Assembly: GCA_001464755.1 (NCBI GenBank)
Contig: LNDR01000413.1
Location: 1-63,794 of the forward strand
Source of the DNA: Rhizobiales bacterium Ga0077524
Lineage (GTDB): Bacteria > Pseudomonadota > Alphaproteobacteria > Rhizobiales > Hyphomicrobiaceae
Direction of reading: 5' to 3'
DNA length: 63,794 nt
A program made the position numbers and the translations under genes. Shown piece by piece: positions 53,902 through 62,698 of the stretch; position 1 is the stretch's first letter, and each line of letters begins with the position of its first letter. The notes beneath the pieces were generated by a model. That model had not been told where the DNA came from. It made no database searches and worked only from the letters and a program-made list of their open reading frames with translations.

Positions 53902-55554
53902 CTACTTCCGTCTCCGCCAGGCGCTCATCTGGTCGGCGGAGGTTTTGAAGTGGAGGACGACGGGGCGGTCCTTGATGGCAAAGCCGCGCGCCACCGCCGC
54001 CGCCACGTCCTTTTCGTCCGTCACCGTGATGCCCTCGGCGCCGAACGACTTGGCCCACATGGCGAAGTCGGGGTTGGTCAGTTGCGTGGCGCTCTTGTAG
54101 GGCCGGCCGGGGTAGCGCATCTCGTGGTGCATGCCGATGGTGCCGTACATGCTGTTGTCCGAGATGACGAGGATCGGGTTGACGCCGTACTGGCGGGCCG
54201 TCGCGATCTCGTTGCCGGTCATCAGTGCGCCGCCGTCGCCGACGAAGGCGACGACCTGACGAGCGGGAAAGCGCATGCCGCCGGCCACGGCCATCGGCAT
54301 GCCGGCGCCCATGGCTCCCACGACCGAGGCGAGAAAGGCCTGGCCGGGCTTGAAGCCGATGTAGCGGTGAATGAAGCTCGAGAAGTTGCCGGCGTCGGAG
54401 GTGACGATGGCGTCGGGGGCGAGGTGCTTGCCGATCTCGACCACGACCTGGGCGAAGTTGATGCCGTCGGTGGTCGGCTCCCATTCCGGTGCCATCAGCT
54501 TGCGGTGGATGGCGTTGAGGCCGGCGACCCAGCTTTTGCGCTTGCTCGCATCCTTCGGCGCGCCCTTGGCGAGCAGGCCACGGATGACAGCCTGCGGATC
54601 GGCCGCGATGCCGAGATCCGGGCGCCAGACCCGGCCGATTTCGTTGGGGTCGGGCCAGATGTGGATGAGGGGAAGCTGGGGCTGGGGCGCCGCCGGGAAC
54701 GAGTAGGACTGACTGACCGAGTCCGTGATCCGCTCGCCGAGAGCCACGATCAGGTCGGCCTTCTTCATCTCGTCGAGCAGCACCTTGGGCACACGGATGC
54801 CCATGTACCCGCCGTAGTTCGGATGGTTGGCGTCGAAATGGCAGGGGCGCCGGTGGGTCGGGCTGACCGGCAGCATCCAGGTTTCGGCGAGCGTGCGCAG
54901 GTCGTCAGTCACGCCGGCGCCGAGCAGTGCGCCACCCACCCACACGAGCGGGCGCTCGGCCTTGGCGAGCATGTCGGCGAGCCGGTCGAGATCCTCGGTG
55001 CGCGCGCCGCCATAAACGCGCGGACGCGGCTGATCGACGGGAGCGTCGGTGGTGTCGTTGAAAATGTCCTCGGGCAGCACCACGGCAACCGGGCCTTGCG
55101 TACCGCTCTCGGCGAGATGGAAAGCCCGCGCGATCGCCTCCGAGGCCATCACCGGCTCGTTGACCTCGATGACGGCCTTGGTGACGTCGCCGAGCAGCTT
55201 GGAATAATTCTGCTCCTGCAAAGCCAAGCGGCCGAAGTCCTTGCGCTCGACCTGGCCGACAAGGATCACCATCGGTGTCGCATCGTGAAACGCCGTGTGA
55301 AGGGCCACCATGGCGTTGGAGAGACCAGGGCCGCGGCTGACGACTGCCACGCCAGCGCGCTCCCGCAGCCGTCCGTCGGCGACCGCCATGAAGGCTGCGC
55401 CGCCCTCGTGCCGGCAGACGGCGAGGCGGATGGAGTTCATGTCGGAAAGCGCATCGGTCAGACCCAGGTAGCTTTCGCCTGGCACGCAGTAGACGATATC
55501 GACGTCGTGCGCTTTGAGGCTTTCCGCCAGGAGGCGGGCGACGGTCTGGGCCAT
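53902..55554 (-). CDS. ThDP-dependent enzyme, acetolactate synthase large-subunit-like
   Basis: Protein of 550 residues. CVPGESYLGLTDAL and AVCRHEGGAAFMAVADG (ThDP activating Glu in the ESY motif) open the N-terminal domain, a central FAD/ADP-binding-like domain follows, and FVGDGGALMTGNEIATARQYGVNPILVISDN is the ThDP/Mg motif (GDG...N). It resembles acetolactate synthase, but no regulatory subunit gene is adjacent, so a sulfopyruvate/oxalyl/benzoylformate-type role is equally possible. Transcribed divergently from the channel gene. Confidence 0.88.
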   Translation of the reverse strand: MAQTVARLLAESLKAHDVDIVYCVPGESYLGLTDALSDMNSIRLAVCRHEGGAAFMAVADGRLRERAGVAVVSRGPGLSNAMVALHTAFHDATPMVILVGQVERKDFGRLALQEQNYSKLLGDVTKAVIEVNEPVMASEAIARAFHLAESGTQGPVAVVLPEDIFNDTTDAPVDQPRPRVYGGARTEDLDRLADMLAKAERPLVWVGGALLGAGVTDDLRTLAETWMLPVSPTHRRPCHFDANHPNYGGYMGIRVPKVLLDEMKKADLIVALGERITDSVSQSYSFPAAPQPQLPLIHIWPDPNEIGRVWRPDLGIAADPQAVIRGLLAKGAPKDASKRKSWVAGLNAIHRKLMAPEWEPTTDGINFAQVVVEIGKHLAPDAIVTSDAGNFSSFIHRYIGFKPGQAFLASVVGAMGAGMPMAVAGGMRFPARQVVAFVGDGGALMTGNEIATARQYGVNPILVISDNSMYGTIGMHHEMRYPGRPYKSATQLTNPDFAMWAKSFGAEGITVTDEKDVAAAVARGFAIKDRPVVLHFKTSADQMSAWRRRK

Positions 55555-55759
55555 GGAGGCGATCCTCGAAGTTGGGGGGCGTCTTCAGCTTGGCGTTGTG
55601 GGGCCACACTAGGCGCATCCCCGCCCGCGTGCCAAGCCTGCCGCAATTGGGGGATATCGGGCTCTGCCTGCATCGCTATCTGCCGTTTTGTGCGACCCAT
55701 CGAGTGGCGTAGACTGAGCTGCGGGATCGGGGCGTTGTCCGTGTTCGGGGGAGTACGAA

Positions 55760-58090
55760 ATGCTGGCCGTTACAATGCCGAGGCTTGGTCGGGGTCGGCT
55801 TGCGCGTTTCTTGGCAGCTCGCGGGCTGCTCGTGGCAATCGCCTTGGTCATGGCGCTCGCCATTGCCGCAACACCGGCCGCTAGAGCGCAGATTGCCGGG
55901 CGAGCAGAAGCTGCGGCGCCGCCTCTGCGAATTGGGGTCTTTGTGAGCTCGCGCACGGATCGCTGCTACGATCCGGGTGACGTCGCTGCCGTCACGGCCA
56001 TGGCGAAGGCCGAGGAGGCCCGCATCAACGAGGCTGGCGGTATCGCCGGACGTCCGCTGCAGGTGCGTATCCTGGACGACGGTCGCGACCCGGAGCGCGC
56101 CGTGGCCAACGTGCGCTGGGCGCTCGATGATCCCGAGATGCTTGCGATGGTGGGGCTGTCCGGGTCCGACAGGGCCAAAGCCGTGTTCGACGCGCTCGGG
56201 AAAGAAATAGGTGACCGTCGAATTCCGTTCCTCTCGAGCATTTCGGTCGACAGCATCATTTCCGGGTACCCACACGTATTCACGACGCAATCGACCCAGG
56301 ACGACGAGCGCATTCCCGTCATGGTGGAGTTCGTACGCCACATGGGCTTCGAGCGGGCAGCGTTCGTCGGGTCGTCGGAGACGGTCTTAAGTCGCGCGCT
56401 GGGCGATGGATTGAAGCGTGCTCTCGGCGATCGTCCGTTGGTCGCCGATCACCGTTTGGCTGAGCAGAACGGCGCCTTCGATGCCGCAGGCATGGGGGCA
56501 GCTGTGGCGGACCTCGCGGAGAAACGGCCCGACGTCCTCGTTCTCGGCTTTGGCGGCGAACGGGCCACGGCCTTCCTCGGCGAGATGATCAAGGCGAGCG
56601 TGACGCCCTCGGTGTTCGTGAGCGGGCGCATCGAGATGTTGCCGAAGGAGCTGACGGATAACTATCCCAATGCCTTCTACCAGCTCGCCTGGGACCGTCT
56701 TCCCGAGGCCGATAACGACCGGCTGCGAAAGATCATGGCCAAGGACCCTGCGGAGCGCTGGATCTTCGAAGGCGCCAAGGTGCCCGAGGCGCCGGGTTGG
56801 TCGAAGGGGACGTGCGAGGCACGCCCCGCGGGAGAGTCGGACCCCATGGCGAGCGCCAATATGCGTGCCGTCGGGGTCGGCTCGATCGCGTCCGACATGA
56901 TTGCGATGATCGCGGCCGTTGCTGCTCCTGCGAAGGCCAATAGCGATCTCGTCAGCCTCAGGCGTCTGGTCACGGACGAGATCAAGTCGTCGTATGCAAC
57001 CGGACAGGGGGCGTTCAAAGGACGGTTCGACAACTGGTCGTTTCATCCGGTTACGCGCGCGGCATCGCGGACGCCATTCGTAGTGATTCTGCCCCGTGGT
57101 CTGGGCCGGACTCAGCTCGCGCCGGTTCAGTTCATTCGCGTGCGTGATGGTTCGCTGCGCAAGATCGAGACGCTGTATCTCGATATCGATCTGGTTCGCG
57201 CGCATCACGTCGAGGACAACGAGAAGACCTTTTTCGCCGAGTTCTATCTTTCGATGCGCAATGGTGCGGCAAGCTCGATCGAGCAGATCGAATTCACGAA
57301 CGGCTACGTCGATCCGCGAACCAACGGCCGCCAAGTCTCCATCGAGCGCCTCCACGACGGGGGACCGAGCAACACCTATCCGAACGCGATGAAGGTCTAC
57401 AAGGTCACGGGCCGCTTCGTCTTCGAGCCGGAGCTGGAGAGCTATCCGTTCGACACGCAGCGCTTCTCGATCGACATCCAGCCGAAGCGCGGGGATGCGC
57501 CCTTCATCGTGCAACCTCCTCCTGCCAAGCTTCGTGACAAGCAAGTGGCGACGGATGGCTGGGACCAGAAAGTCCAGTACGCGGGCTACGATGAGGACTT
57601 CATTCCGCTGATCGATGCCTATACGTACGAGCCGAGCGTCGTGCCGTTCTACAAGGCGAGCTTCGTGTGGCTCATGAAGCGGCAGACGACCGACTATTAT
57701 CTGAGGGTGGTGGTGCCGCTCGCCTTCATCCTCGTCGTCGCCTACCTGTCGATCTTCATTCCGATCTCACATTTCGAGGCGATCGTTACGATCCAGGTGA
57801 CGGCGCTGCTCTCGGCGGTGGCGCTCTATCTCTCGCTGCCGAAGATCGATTCCGACACGGCGACCGTCTCCGACCGGATCTTCGTCTTCAACTACATGAT
57901 GGTCAGCCTCATGATCATCATCTCGATCATGCGGATGAACCCGGTGGTGACCGCGCGCAGATGGCTCAAGGGAACGCTTTGGGCGACGCACGTTTTCATC
58001 ATGCCGCTGATGGTCGCGGCGGCAGCGTGGCTCGTCTATCAGGTGAGCATCCGCGGTGTGAACGGCACCTGGGCCTTGTGGACAGGCTGA
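55760..58090 (+). CDS. Periplasmic binding protein fused to a pentameric ligand-gated ion channel
   Basis: Protein of 776 residues with GGGGGAG before the ATG at 55760. Residues ~1-44 are a signal peptide. Residues ~55-400 form a type 1 periplasmic-binding (LivJ-like) domain (PLRIGVFVSS, INEAGGIAGRPLQVRILDD, FTTQSTQDDERIPVM). Residues ~470-645 look like the beta-sandwich extracellular domain of pentameric channels, including the Pro-loop YPFD at 562-565. Four membrane helices follow: M1 ~648-670 (VVVPLAFILVVAYLSIF), M2 ~672-696 (FEAIVTIQVTALLSAVALYL), M3 ~706-727, M4 ~744-764. There is no flanking Cys pair, as in other bacterial channels. Known bacterial precedents are few. Confidence 0.88.
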   Translation: MLAVTMPRLGRGRLARFLAARGLLVAIALVMALAIAATPAARAQIAGRAEAAAPPLRIGVFVSSRTDRCYDPGDVAAVTAMAKAEEARINEAGGIAGRPLQVRILDDGRDPERAVANVRWALDDPEMLAMVGLSGSDRAKAVFDALGKEIGDRRIPFLSSISVDSIISGYPHVFTTQSTQDDERIPVMVEFVRHMGFERAAFVGSSETVLSRALGDGLKRALGDRPLVADHRLAEQNGAFDAAGMGAAVADLAEKRPDVLVLGFGGERATAFLGEMIKASVTPSVFVSGRIEMLPKELTDNYPNAFYQLAWDRLPEADNDRLRKIMAKDPAERWIFEGAKVPEAPGWSKGTCEARPAGESDPMASANMRAVGVGSIASDMIAMIAAVAAPAKANSDLVSLRRLVTDEIKSSYATGQGAFKGRFDNWSFHPVTRAASRTPFVVILPRGLGRTQLAPVQFIRVRDGSLRKIETLYLDIDLVRAHHVEDNEKTFFAEFYLSMRNGAASSIEQIEFTNGYVDPRTNGRQVSIERLHDGGPSNTYPNAMKVYKVTGRFVFEPELESYPFDTQRFSIDIQPKRGDAPFIVQPPPAKLRDKQVATDGWDQKVQYAGYDEDFIPLIDAYTYEPSVVPFYKASFVWLMKRQTTDYYLRVVVPLAFILVVAYLSIFIPISHFEAIVTIQVTALLSAVALYLSLPKIDSDTATVSDRIFVFNYMMVSLMIIISIMRMNPVVTARRWLKGTLWATHVFIMPLMVAAAAWLVYQVSIRGVNGTWALWTG

Positions 58091-58128
58091 GCGGGCGGAT
58101 GGCCCGCCTGCACCGACGCTGCGATCGC

Positions 58129-58168
58129 CGGTGTCGGTGCGGCGGTGTCGGTGCTGTCGGTGCGGCGG
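58129..58168. repeat. Short GTCGGTGCGGCG-type direct repeats
   Basis: GGTGTCGGTGCGGC recurs imperfectly (GGTGTCGGTGCTGTCGGTGCGGC) between the convergent channel and EipA-like genes; possibly replication slippage. Confidence 0.4.
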
Positions 58169-58177
58169 AAGGAGCCT

Positions 58178-59485
58178 CTAAAACGGGTTCCAGGTCGGGC
58201 GGGCGGTGAAGCGGATGTAGCCGATGTTGGCTCCCAGCCGGACGCCGAGGCCCGAGCGGATCGGCGCCATGACGATCTTGCCGTCGGTCAGCACCGTCAT
58301 GCCGACGCCGCCGACGAGGTAGGCGGAGCCCTCGACCCCCGAGAAGCCAGTAAAAATGTCGATGTCGTTCTTCATGTTGTAGACGAGAAACATCGTCTTC
58401 GCACCTGACGCGCCGAAGTCGTAGCCAATCGACGGGCCGTGCCAATAGACCTCGCGTCTGGCGCCATCGCGCTGGAAGAGCGTGCCCCTGCCGTAGCGCA
58501 GCCCTGCGATGAAGGCGCCGCCGCCCTCGTTGCCGAGGACGTAGCCGCTCGGTGTGCCGAGTGTCGAGAAGGCATGCTCCATGACGCTCGCGAGGCCGCC
58601 GGAGATCGTTCCGAAGAAGCCGCGACTTGCTTCGCGGATCTCGTCCCGCGAGAAGCCATTCACGGGCTCCTGGGGCAACGGTGGCAGACCTTGGGGCACC
58701 GGCTCCGGGACAGGCGAAGGAAGGGCAGGTGATGGAGCCGCGCTACCGGTGGTCTCCGTGCTCCAGCCGGTCGCGGGCGCAGGCCTCGCCCTCGGCACGG
58801 GGGGAACTGCCGGCGCGGCGGGCGCCAGTTGTTTGGCAGCCGAATTTGCCGGCGCCGCATCCGCCCGACGCAGGGGGGGCTCTATTTTTGGCGGTGGGCT
58901 TCTCGTGACCGCGGAGGACGGTGGACTAGCCGTGGACGTCGGCGGCGCAGGCTCGGCAGGGGCCTCAGGTGCTGTTGCGACCGGCGATCGTGGAGGAGAT
59001 GAGGCCTGAGCCGTCGCTGGTGGAGAGGGCAGATCTGCTGCCTGCTCGAGACGCGCGAGGAGGTACTGGGCCTTGGCCTTCACGGTCGCCTGAAGCTCGA
59101 GCGATGCCGCCTCGAGCTCGGCCAAGCGTGAGCAATCGGGCTCGGCCCTGGCGGCGGCTTCGCCAAGCTCGTCGATCTGGGCGAGCAGCGTGGTGGATTT
59201 TCTATCGAGTTCGACTGTCCGCTCGTCGGACAGATAGCCTGCTGCCTTGTCGTCCCCGTCGGGGCCCGTCCATCCGCGCTGCTCCTTGAGTTTGCGGAGG
59301 CTTGCGATGATCCGCGGCTGCGTCTCACTGGTGATGACGCGGAGGCGGGCGCCGGCCTCGTCGATCACGCGCCGTATGGCGTCACGAGAGCACGTCTCGG
59401 CGCGGACGTGATCCGCGGCCGAAACAGTCATCACGAGCAGCGTCGCGGCGATCGCGCGCGTGGACCTTCTCGACGTAGTGAGCAT
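58178..59485 (-). CDS. EipA/DUF1134-family envelope protein with an extended N-terminus
   Basis: Protein of 435 residues from the ATG at 59485. The signal peptide is near residues 1-30 (cleavage near VRA-E). Residues ~30-145 are helical and coiled-coil-like (LDRKSTTLLAQIDELGEAA), then ~120 Pro/Ala-rich residues, then the DUF1134 domain from ~275 (SRDEIREASRGFFGTISGGLASVMEHAFS, here cited as EASRGFFGTISGG; PSGYVLGNEGGGAFIAGL; GSAYLVGGVGMTVL). EipA of Brucella supports envelope integrity; ordinary EipA proteins are ~200 residues, so the N-terminal half is an unusual addition. Confidence 0.85.
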   Translation of the reverse strand: MLTTSRRSTRAIAATLLVMTVSAADHVRAETCSRDAIRRVIDEAGARLRVITSETQPRIIASLRKLKEQRGWTGPDGDDKAAGYLSDERTVELDRKSTTLLAQIDELGEAAARAEPDCSRLAELEAASLELQATVKAKAQYLLARLEQAADLPSPPATAQASSPPRSPVATAPEAPAEPAPPTSTASPPSSAVTRSPPPKIEPPLRRADAAPANSAAKQLAPAAPAVPPVPRARPAPATGWSTETTGSAAPSPALPSPVPEPVPQGLPPLPQEPVNGFSRDEIREASRGFFGTISGGLASVMEHAFSTLGTPSGYVLGNEGGGAFIAGLRYGRGTLFQRDGARREVYWHGPSIGYDFGASGAKTMFLVYNMKNDIDIFTGFSGVEGSAYLVGGVGMTVLTDGKIVMAPIRSGLGVRLGANIGYIRFTARPTWNPF

Positions 59486-59580
59486 CGGCAATGCCCCCGG
59501 CTGGCCCCGATTGGGTGCGCAAGCCTCAGGTACCGGCTATGGCGGCGGACGTCAAACGGTGGCGAGCGGCGGCCTGTGCC

Positions 59581-60450
59581 TTACCGAGACGAGCGGCGAC
59601 CTCCAGTGCCACCCGCGTGCCGTGTCACCCGTCTGGTGGCGAGAGCGACCCAGCGGCGGCAACTGACGAGGCCTCGGTTGCAGCGCACTGCGATCGACGG
59701 GCGCGAGGCGGCTTTGCGCGATCCGGCGATGCGGCTCGTATCGGCGGCGAGGCGCGCCGTCCCGAGAGTGGCGGCGGAGAGATTTCTGTTGGACCAACGA
59801 GCCAAGTCGGCTGTCGTCATGCCGATCATGAAAGGATTGGCTTTGATGACCTGGGCACCGAGCACGGTCGCCGCCCGCGAGGCAGGATCGGCCTTGAGAA
59901 CCCTGACCGCGCCTCCCGGTCCGACAAGAAACGCCAACCTGAGATTGGCGAAAGTCGGCTCGAGACCGGCGACTGCGAGGTGGGCGGCATTGTCGCGGGT
60001 GAAGGCCTCGGCGGCGCGTCGGGCGAACTGCCGGTTTGTGCGCAATTGGAGCACCTGCGCCGGTGAGAGATTGCTCGTCTCGGTGTGAAAATGTCGGCGA
60101 GCGACCTCGATGAATGTGCTTTCGATGAATTGAAAGGGACCGAGAGCCGTTGACCGAGGGTTGCGCGCGTCGTCCCGGCCGCCTGATTCGGCCAGCATGA
60201 GGCGGTCGAGGAAAAGCCTCATGGCCGTCTCGTCTGTGACCTTCTCATCGATCGCGGGGGCCACGCGGTCGGTTGGGCTAGCTGTATGCGGGCTCGGCTG
60301 GCCAGTACGCGATGGACTTTCCTGGGCGGTTGCCGGTGACGCCATGCCGAAAGCTCCGAGCGAGACGAGAATCGATACGCAAGGAAGGGTCGAGCGGCCC
60401 CGGCGCGCTTTATGCGGCGCGCAAGCCGCCGGTCGCTGGATCGTAGTCAA
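59581..60450 (-). CDS. SLT-type lytic transglycosylase-like protein
   Basis: Protein of 289 residues from a TTG at 60450 with GAGGGGAGA just upstream. A signal peptide (CVSILVSLGAFGMASPATAQ) is followed by a linker and an SLT-like domain: MLAESGGRDDARNPRSTALGPFQFIESTF (catalytic Glu in ESGG; shown as ESGGRDDARNP and GPFQFIEST). Such proteins cleave peptidoglycan glycan strands. The C-terminal ~50 residues are Arg-rich. It lies in a co-oriented block with the EipA-like gene, which supports an envelope role. Confidence 0.8.
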   Translation of the reverse strand: MTTIQRPAACAPHKARRGRSTLPCVSILVSLGAFGMASPATAQESPSRTGQPSPHTASPTDRVAPAIDEKVTDETAMRLFLDRLMLAESGGRDDARNPRSTALGPFQFIESTFIEVARRHFHTETSNLSPAQVLQLRTNRQFARRAAEAFTRDNAAHLAVAGLEPTFANLRLAFLVGPGGAVRVLKADPASRAATVLGAQVIKANPFMIGMTTADLARWSNRNLSAATLGTARLAADTSRIAGSRKAASRPSIAVRCNRGLVSCRRWVALATRRVTRHAGGTGGRRSSR

Positions 60451-60524
60451 TCGCGGTCTCCCCTCGGTCTCGTCGCTGCAGCCGTGGCTCGATCCGTTGC
60501 ATCGTCCCGCGTGTGACGCGTGGA

Positions 60525-60809
60525 TCAATCGTCATTACTCGCGGTCCTGCGGTCGCGATCGTCGAAGGCGCGCCGGATCAGCAATGGCAGATCGTCGCGC
60601 AAGCTCCAGACCTGGGTGGTGACGTTGTCGAGCCGATGCACGATGCGCGCCATCTGGCCGTCTGCCACATCGAAGCGTCGCGTCGCTTCGCTCTTCAGGG
60701 CGACGAGCTCGGGATGCACCGCACGAACCTGTCCGGCGAGGTCGTTCACGACGACTTCCAGGTCGTCCACGCGACGCCTCAACTGCTTCAGCTCGGCCTC
60801 GATATCCAT
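60525..60809 (-). CDS. Small coiled-coil hypothetical protein
   Basis: Protein of 94 residues with GGGAGAACC before the ATG at 60809. Residues ~3-70 show heptad-like leucine/valine spacing (MDIEAELKQLRRRVDDLEVVV), so it is predicted to be coiled-coil. No membrane segment. Family not recognised. It is the neighbour of the transglycosylase gene, 74 bases upstream. Confidence 0.65.
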   Translation of the reverse strand: MDIEAELKQLRRRVDDLEVVVNDLAGQVRAVHPELVALKSEATRRFDVADGQMARIVHRLDNVTTQVWSLRDDLPLLIRRAFDDRDRRTASNDD

Positions 60810-61126
60810 TCAGGTTCTCCCGACTGCGGGTTGCAAGCGGAACAATAGTGGAACACGCTGCCGCCAGCAACCGCCGCCGTTCTGCGCCGGAGTGTCGACG
60901 AATTGCAATTTATTTCAGTGCTGTATGCACTTGCTCGTGAAAGAATGTTGACGGATTGTCAAGGTCGAGCCCGTCGCGAGGCCTCTCGTCGTTATCCATA
61001 TCCACGCGAAACGGTCAGCGGCAATGGCTTGGACGCAGTCTGAAGGGGCCGCCCCTTCCGAGAGGCTTATGCGGCCGTCTCCCGTGGGGGTGGGTCGTTT
61101 CCGATCCGCAATGGCGCAAGCGTCAT
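60810..61126. other. Intergenic stretch without a recognised gene
   Basis: This 317-base interval lies between two small minus-strand genes. I see no credible gene or strong hairpin. An AT-richer patch near 60898-60950 could hold a promoter. Confidence 0.4.
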
Positions 61127-61333
61127 TCAGCGCAACGACATGCGCTCGTTCTCGGCTTCGGCCTGAAGTGCCTCGTCCAATGCCACCAGATCGGCCGGTA
61201 GCGGCAAGCCAAACGCCTTGAGTTCCAGAAGCTTGGCGTGGATCTGCAATGCGAGTTCGTTCGTGTCCTGAGGTTCGTTCTGCATTTCGGTCAGCAGGAT
61301 CCCGATCTCGGTCTTGAGTCGCTCGAAGGCCAT
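61127..61333 (-). CDS. Small hypothetical protein
   Basis: Protein of 68 residues from the ATG at 61333 with CAGGGAGAACC upstream. It is mostly helical and acidic (RLKTEIGILLTEMQNEPQ, LALQIHAKLLELKAFG). No recognised family. It belongs to the block of small genes between the transglycosylase and liv genes. Confidence 0.6.
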   Translation of the reverse strand: MAFERLKTEIGILLTEMQNEPQDTNELALQIHAKLLELKAFGLPLPADLVALDEALQAEAENERMSLR

Positions 61334-61473
61334 GGCTGGTTCTCCCTGCGCTTTATGTCCACCGCTGGGAGAGAGTCTACACCGGTTTTTGTCTACTTGC
61401 CGCACCGACATAGCAGACCGGCGAAGGCGAACCATCGTCCGGCCGAAGACTATCGACCACGCCTGCTGTGAGG

Positions 61474-61794
61474 CTAATTGCGCTGGGCGTGGGAATGCCC
61501 GTGCCCGCGAACCAACTCGTCGGCCAGGATTGTTCCAATGGCCATCCCGAAGGACCGAGGCAGCATGGCAGCGATGCGGGAACTCTCGCGCTGAGCGATA
61601 AGGGCTGCTGTGGACAAGGATTGGGAAGCGCGAATGCGCTGGACGGCGACCTCGATCTGGCTCGCGAGGATGACGCGGGCGTCGCCCCGTAGGGGCCCTC
61701 CCAAGCGAGCCTCGAGACGATCGAGAACCGATGCACCATCGACAGGCGACGGTGCGTGACGGCGCGAGGGGAACAACCAGCTCAGTGTGCTCAT
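61474..61794 (-). CDS. Small hypothetical protein
   Basis: Protein of 106 residues from the ATG at 61794 with GGAGTAACGTG upstream. A short hydrophobic N-terminus (LSWLFP) is followed by helical, Ala-rich sequence (ARVILASQIEVAVQRIRASQ) and a His-rich end (RGHGHSHAQ). Unknown function. Confidence 0.6.
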   Translation of the reverse strand: MSTLSWLFPSRRHAPSPVDGASVLDRLEARLGGPLRGDARVILASQIEVAVQRIRASQSLSTAALIAQRESSRIAAMLPRSFGMAIGTILADELVRGHGHSHAQRN

Positions 61795-61924
61795 CACGTT
61801 ACTCCAAACCACCCCGAACGCCCATGAGCGAATCACCATGGATGCTGATTGTTGGCTGTAGTTTTTGAGCAACGCAGACTACGGAGTGTCGTGAAAGCGT
61901 TATCAACAAGGGCTGGAGGTTGAG

Positions 61925-61955
61925 CAAGCGTTGTGGAAAACGCGAGAAACGCTTG
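61925..61955 (-). terminator. Hairpin at the end of livF
   Basis: CAAGCGTT / AACGCTTG (61925-61932 and 61948-61955) lies immediately after the livF stop codon on the minus strand. There is no clear T tract, so it could be a terminator or an mRNA-stabilising hairpin. Confidence 0.4.
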
Positions 61956-61956
61956 T

Positions 61957-62652
61957 TCAGACGGTCAGGTACCGGGTCCGGACCTGTTCTTCCTCCGCGC
62001 GGAAGCGATGGGGGTCCGCAGAGTAGACGATGCGGCCCTTCACCATGATGTGCAACTCGTCGGCCACGGCCTCGGCGAGCTTCATGTTCTGCTCGATCAG
62101 GAGAATTGTGACGCCTGCGTCGCGTAGCAGCCGGATGATGCGGGCAAGTTCACGCACGACGAGCGGGGCGAGGCCCTGGCTCGGCTCGTCGAGAAGCAGC
62201 AGCTTCGGATCGCTGACGAGCGCACGAGCGATCGCCAGCATTTGCTGCTCGCCACCCGAGAGCTGGGAGCCCTTGTTGGTGCGGCGAGCCTGGAGGGACG
62301 GAAACAGCTCGAGAAGGCGTGAGATCGGCCAGTCGCGGGCGGGAGTGCGCTCAGCCACCAGGATGTTCTCGATGACGGTGAGATCCGGGAATATCAGCCG
62401 GCCTTCGGGAACGTAGGCGACGCCCGCCCGGGCGACGCGATGCGGTTGCCAGCCGGCGATCTCGATGCCGTCGAGGGCGATGGCACCGCCACTCGGCGAT
62501 ACGAGACCCATGATCGACTTGACGGTGGTGGACTTGCCCACGCCGTTACGGCCTAGAACGGCGGCCGTGGTGCCTCGCGGGAGCGCGAGATCGACACCCT
62601 GCAGGATGTGGCTCGAACCGTAGTGGGTATTGAGGCCGCGGATGCTCAGCAT
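61957..62652 (-). CDS. livF: Branched-chain amino acid ABC transporter ATP-binding protein
   Basis: ATPase of 231 residues. Walker A is GRNGVGKST, the signature is LSGGEQQ, Walker B is LLLLDEPSQGL, and the H-loop is in the C-terminal part. GVAYVPEGRLIFPDLTV is typical of LivF. It is the second ATPase of a high-affinity amino-acid importer in the inner membrane. livG lies 46 bases upstream; livM before that. The order on the minus strand is livM-livG-livF. The livK binding protein and livH are outside the window. Confidence 0.93.
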   Translation of the reverse strand: MLSIRGLNTHYGSSHILQGVDLALPRGTTAAVLGRNGVGKSTTVKSIMGLVSPSGGAIALDGIEIAGWQPHRVARAGVAYVPEGRLIFPDLTVIENILVAERTPARDWPISRLLELFPSLQARRTNKGSQLSGGEQQMLAIARALVSDPKLLLLDEPSQGLAPLVVRELARIIRLLRDAGVTILLIEQNMKLAEAVADELHIMVKGRIVYSADPHRFRAEEEQVRTRYLTV

Positions 62653-62698
62653 GGCCGTGTGTCCCCAGCTCGTAGCTGCCCGGGAAGACTGAGTGTGC

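Noticed and set aside
53950-55884. 644-codon plus-strand frame opposite the ThDP enzyme gene
   Set aside because: Low-complexity His/Val/Gly/Ala composition and no recognisable motif; the minus strand holds a complete enzyme.
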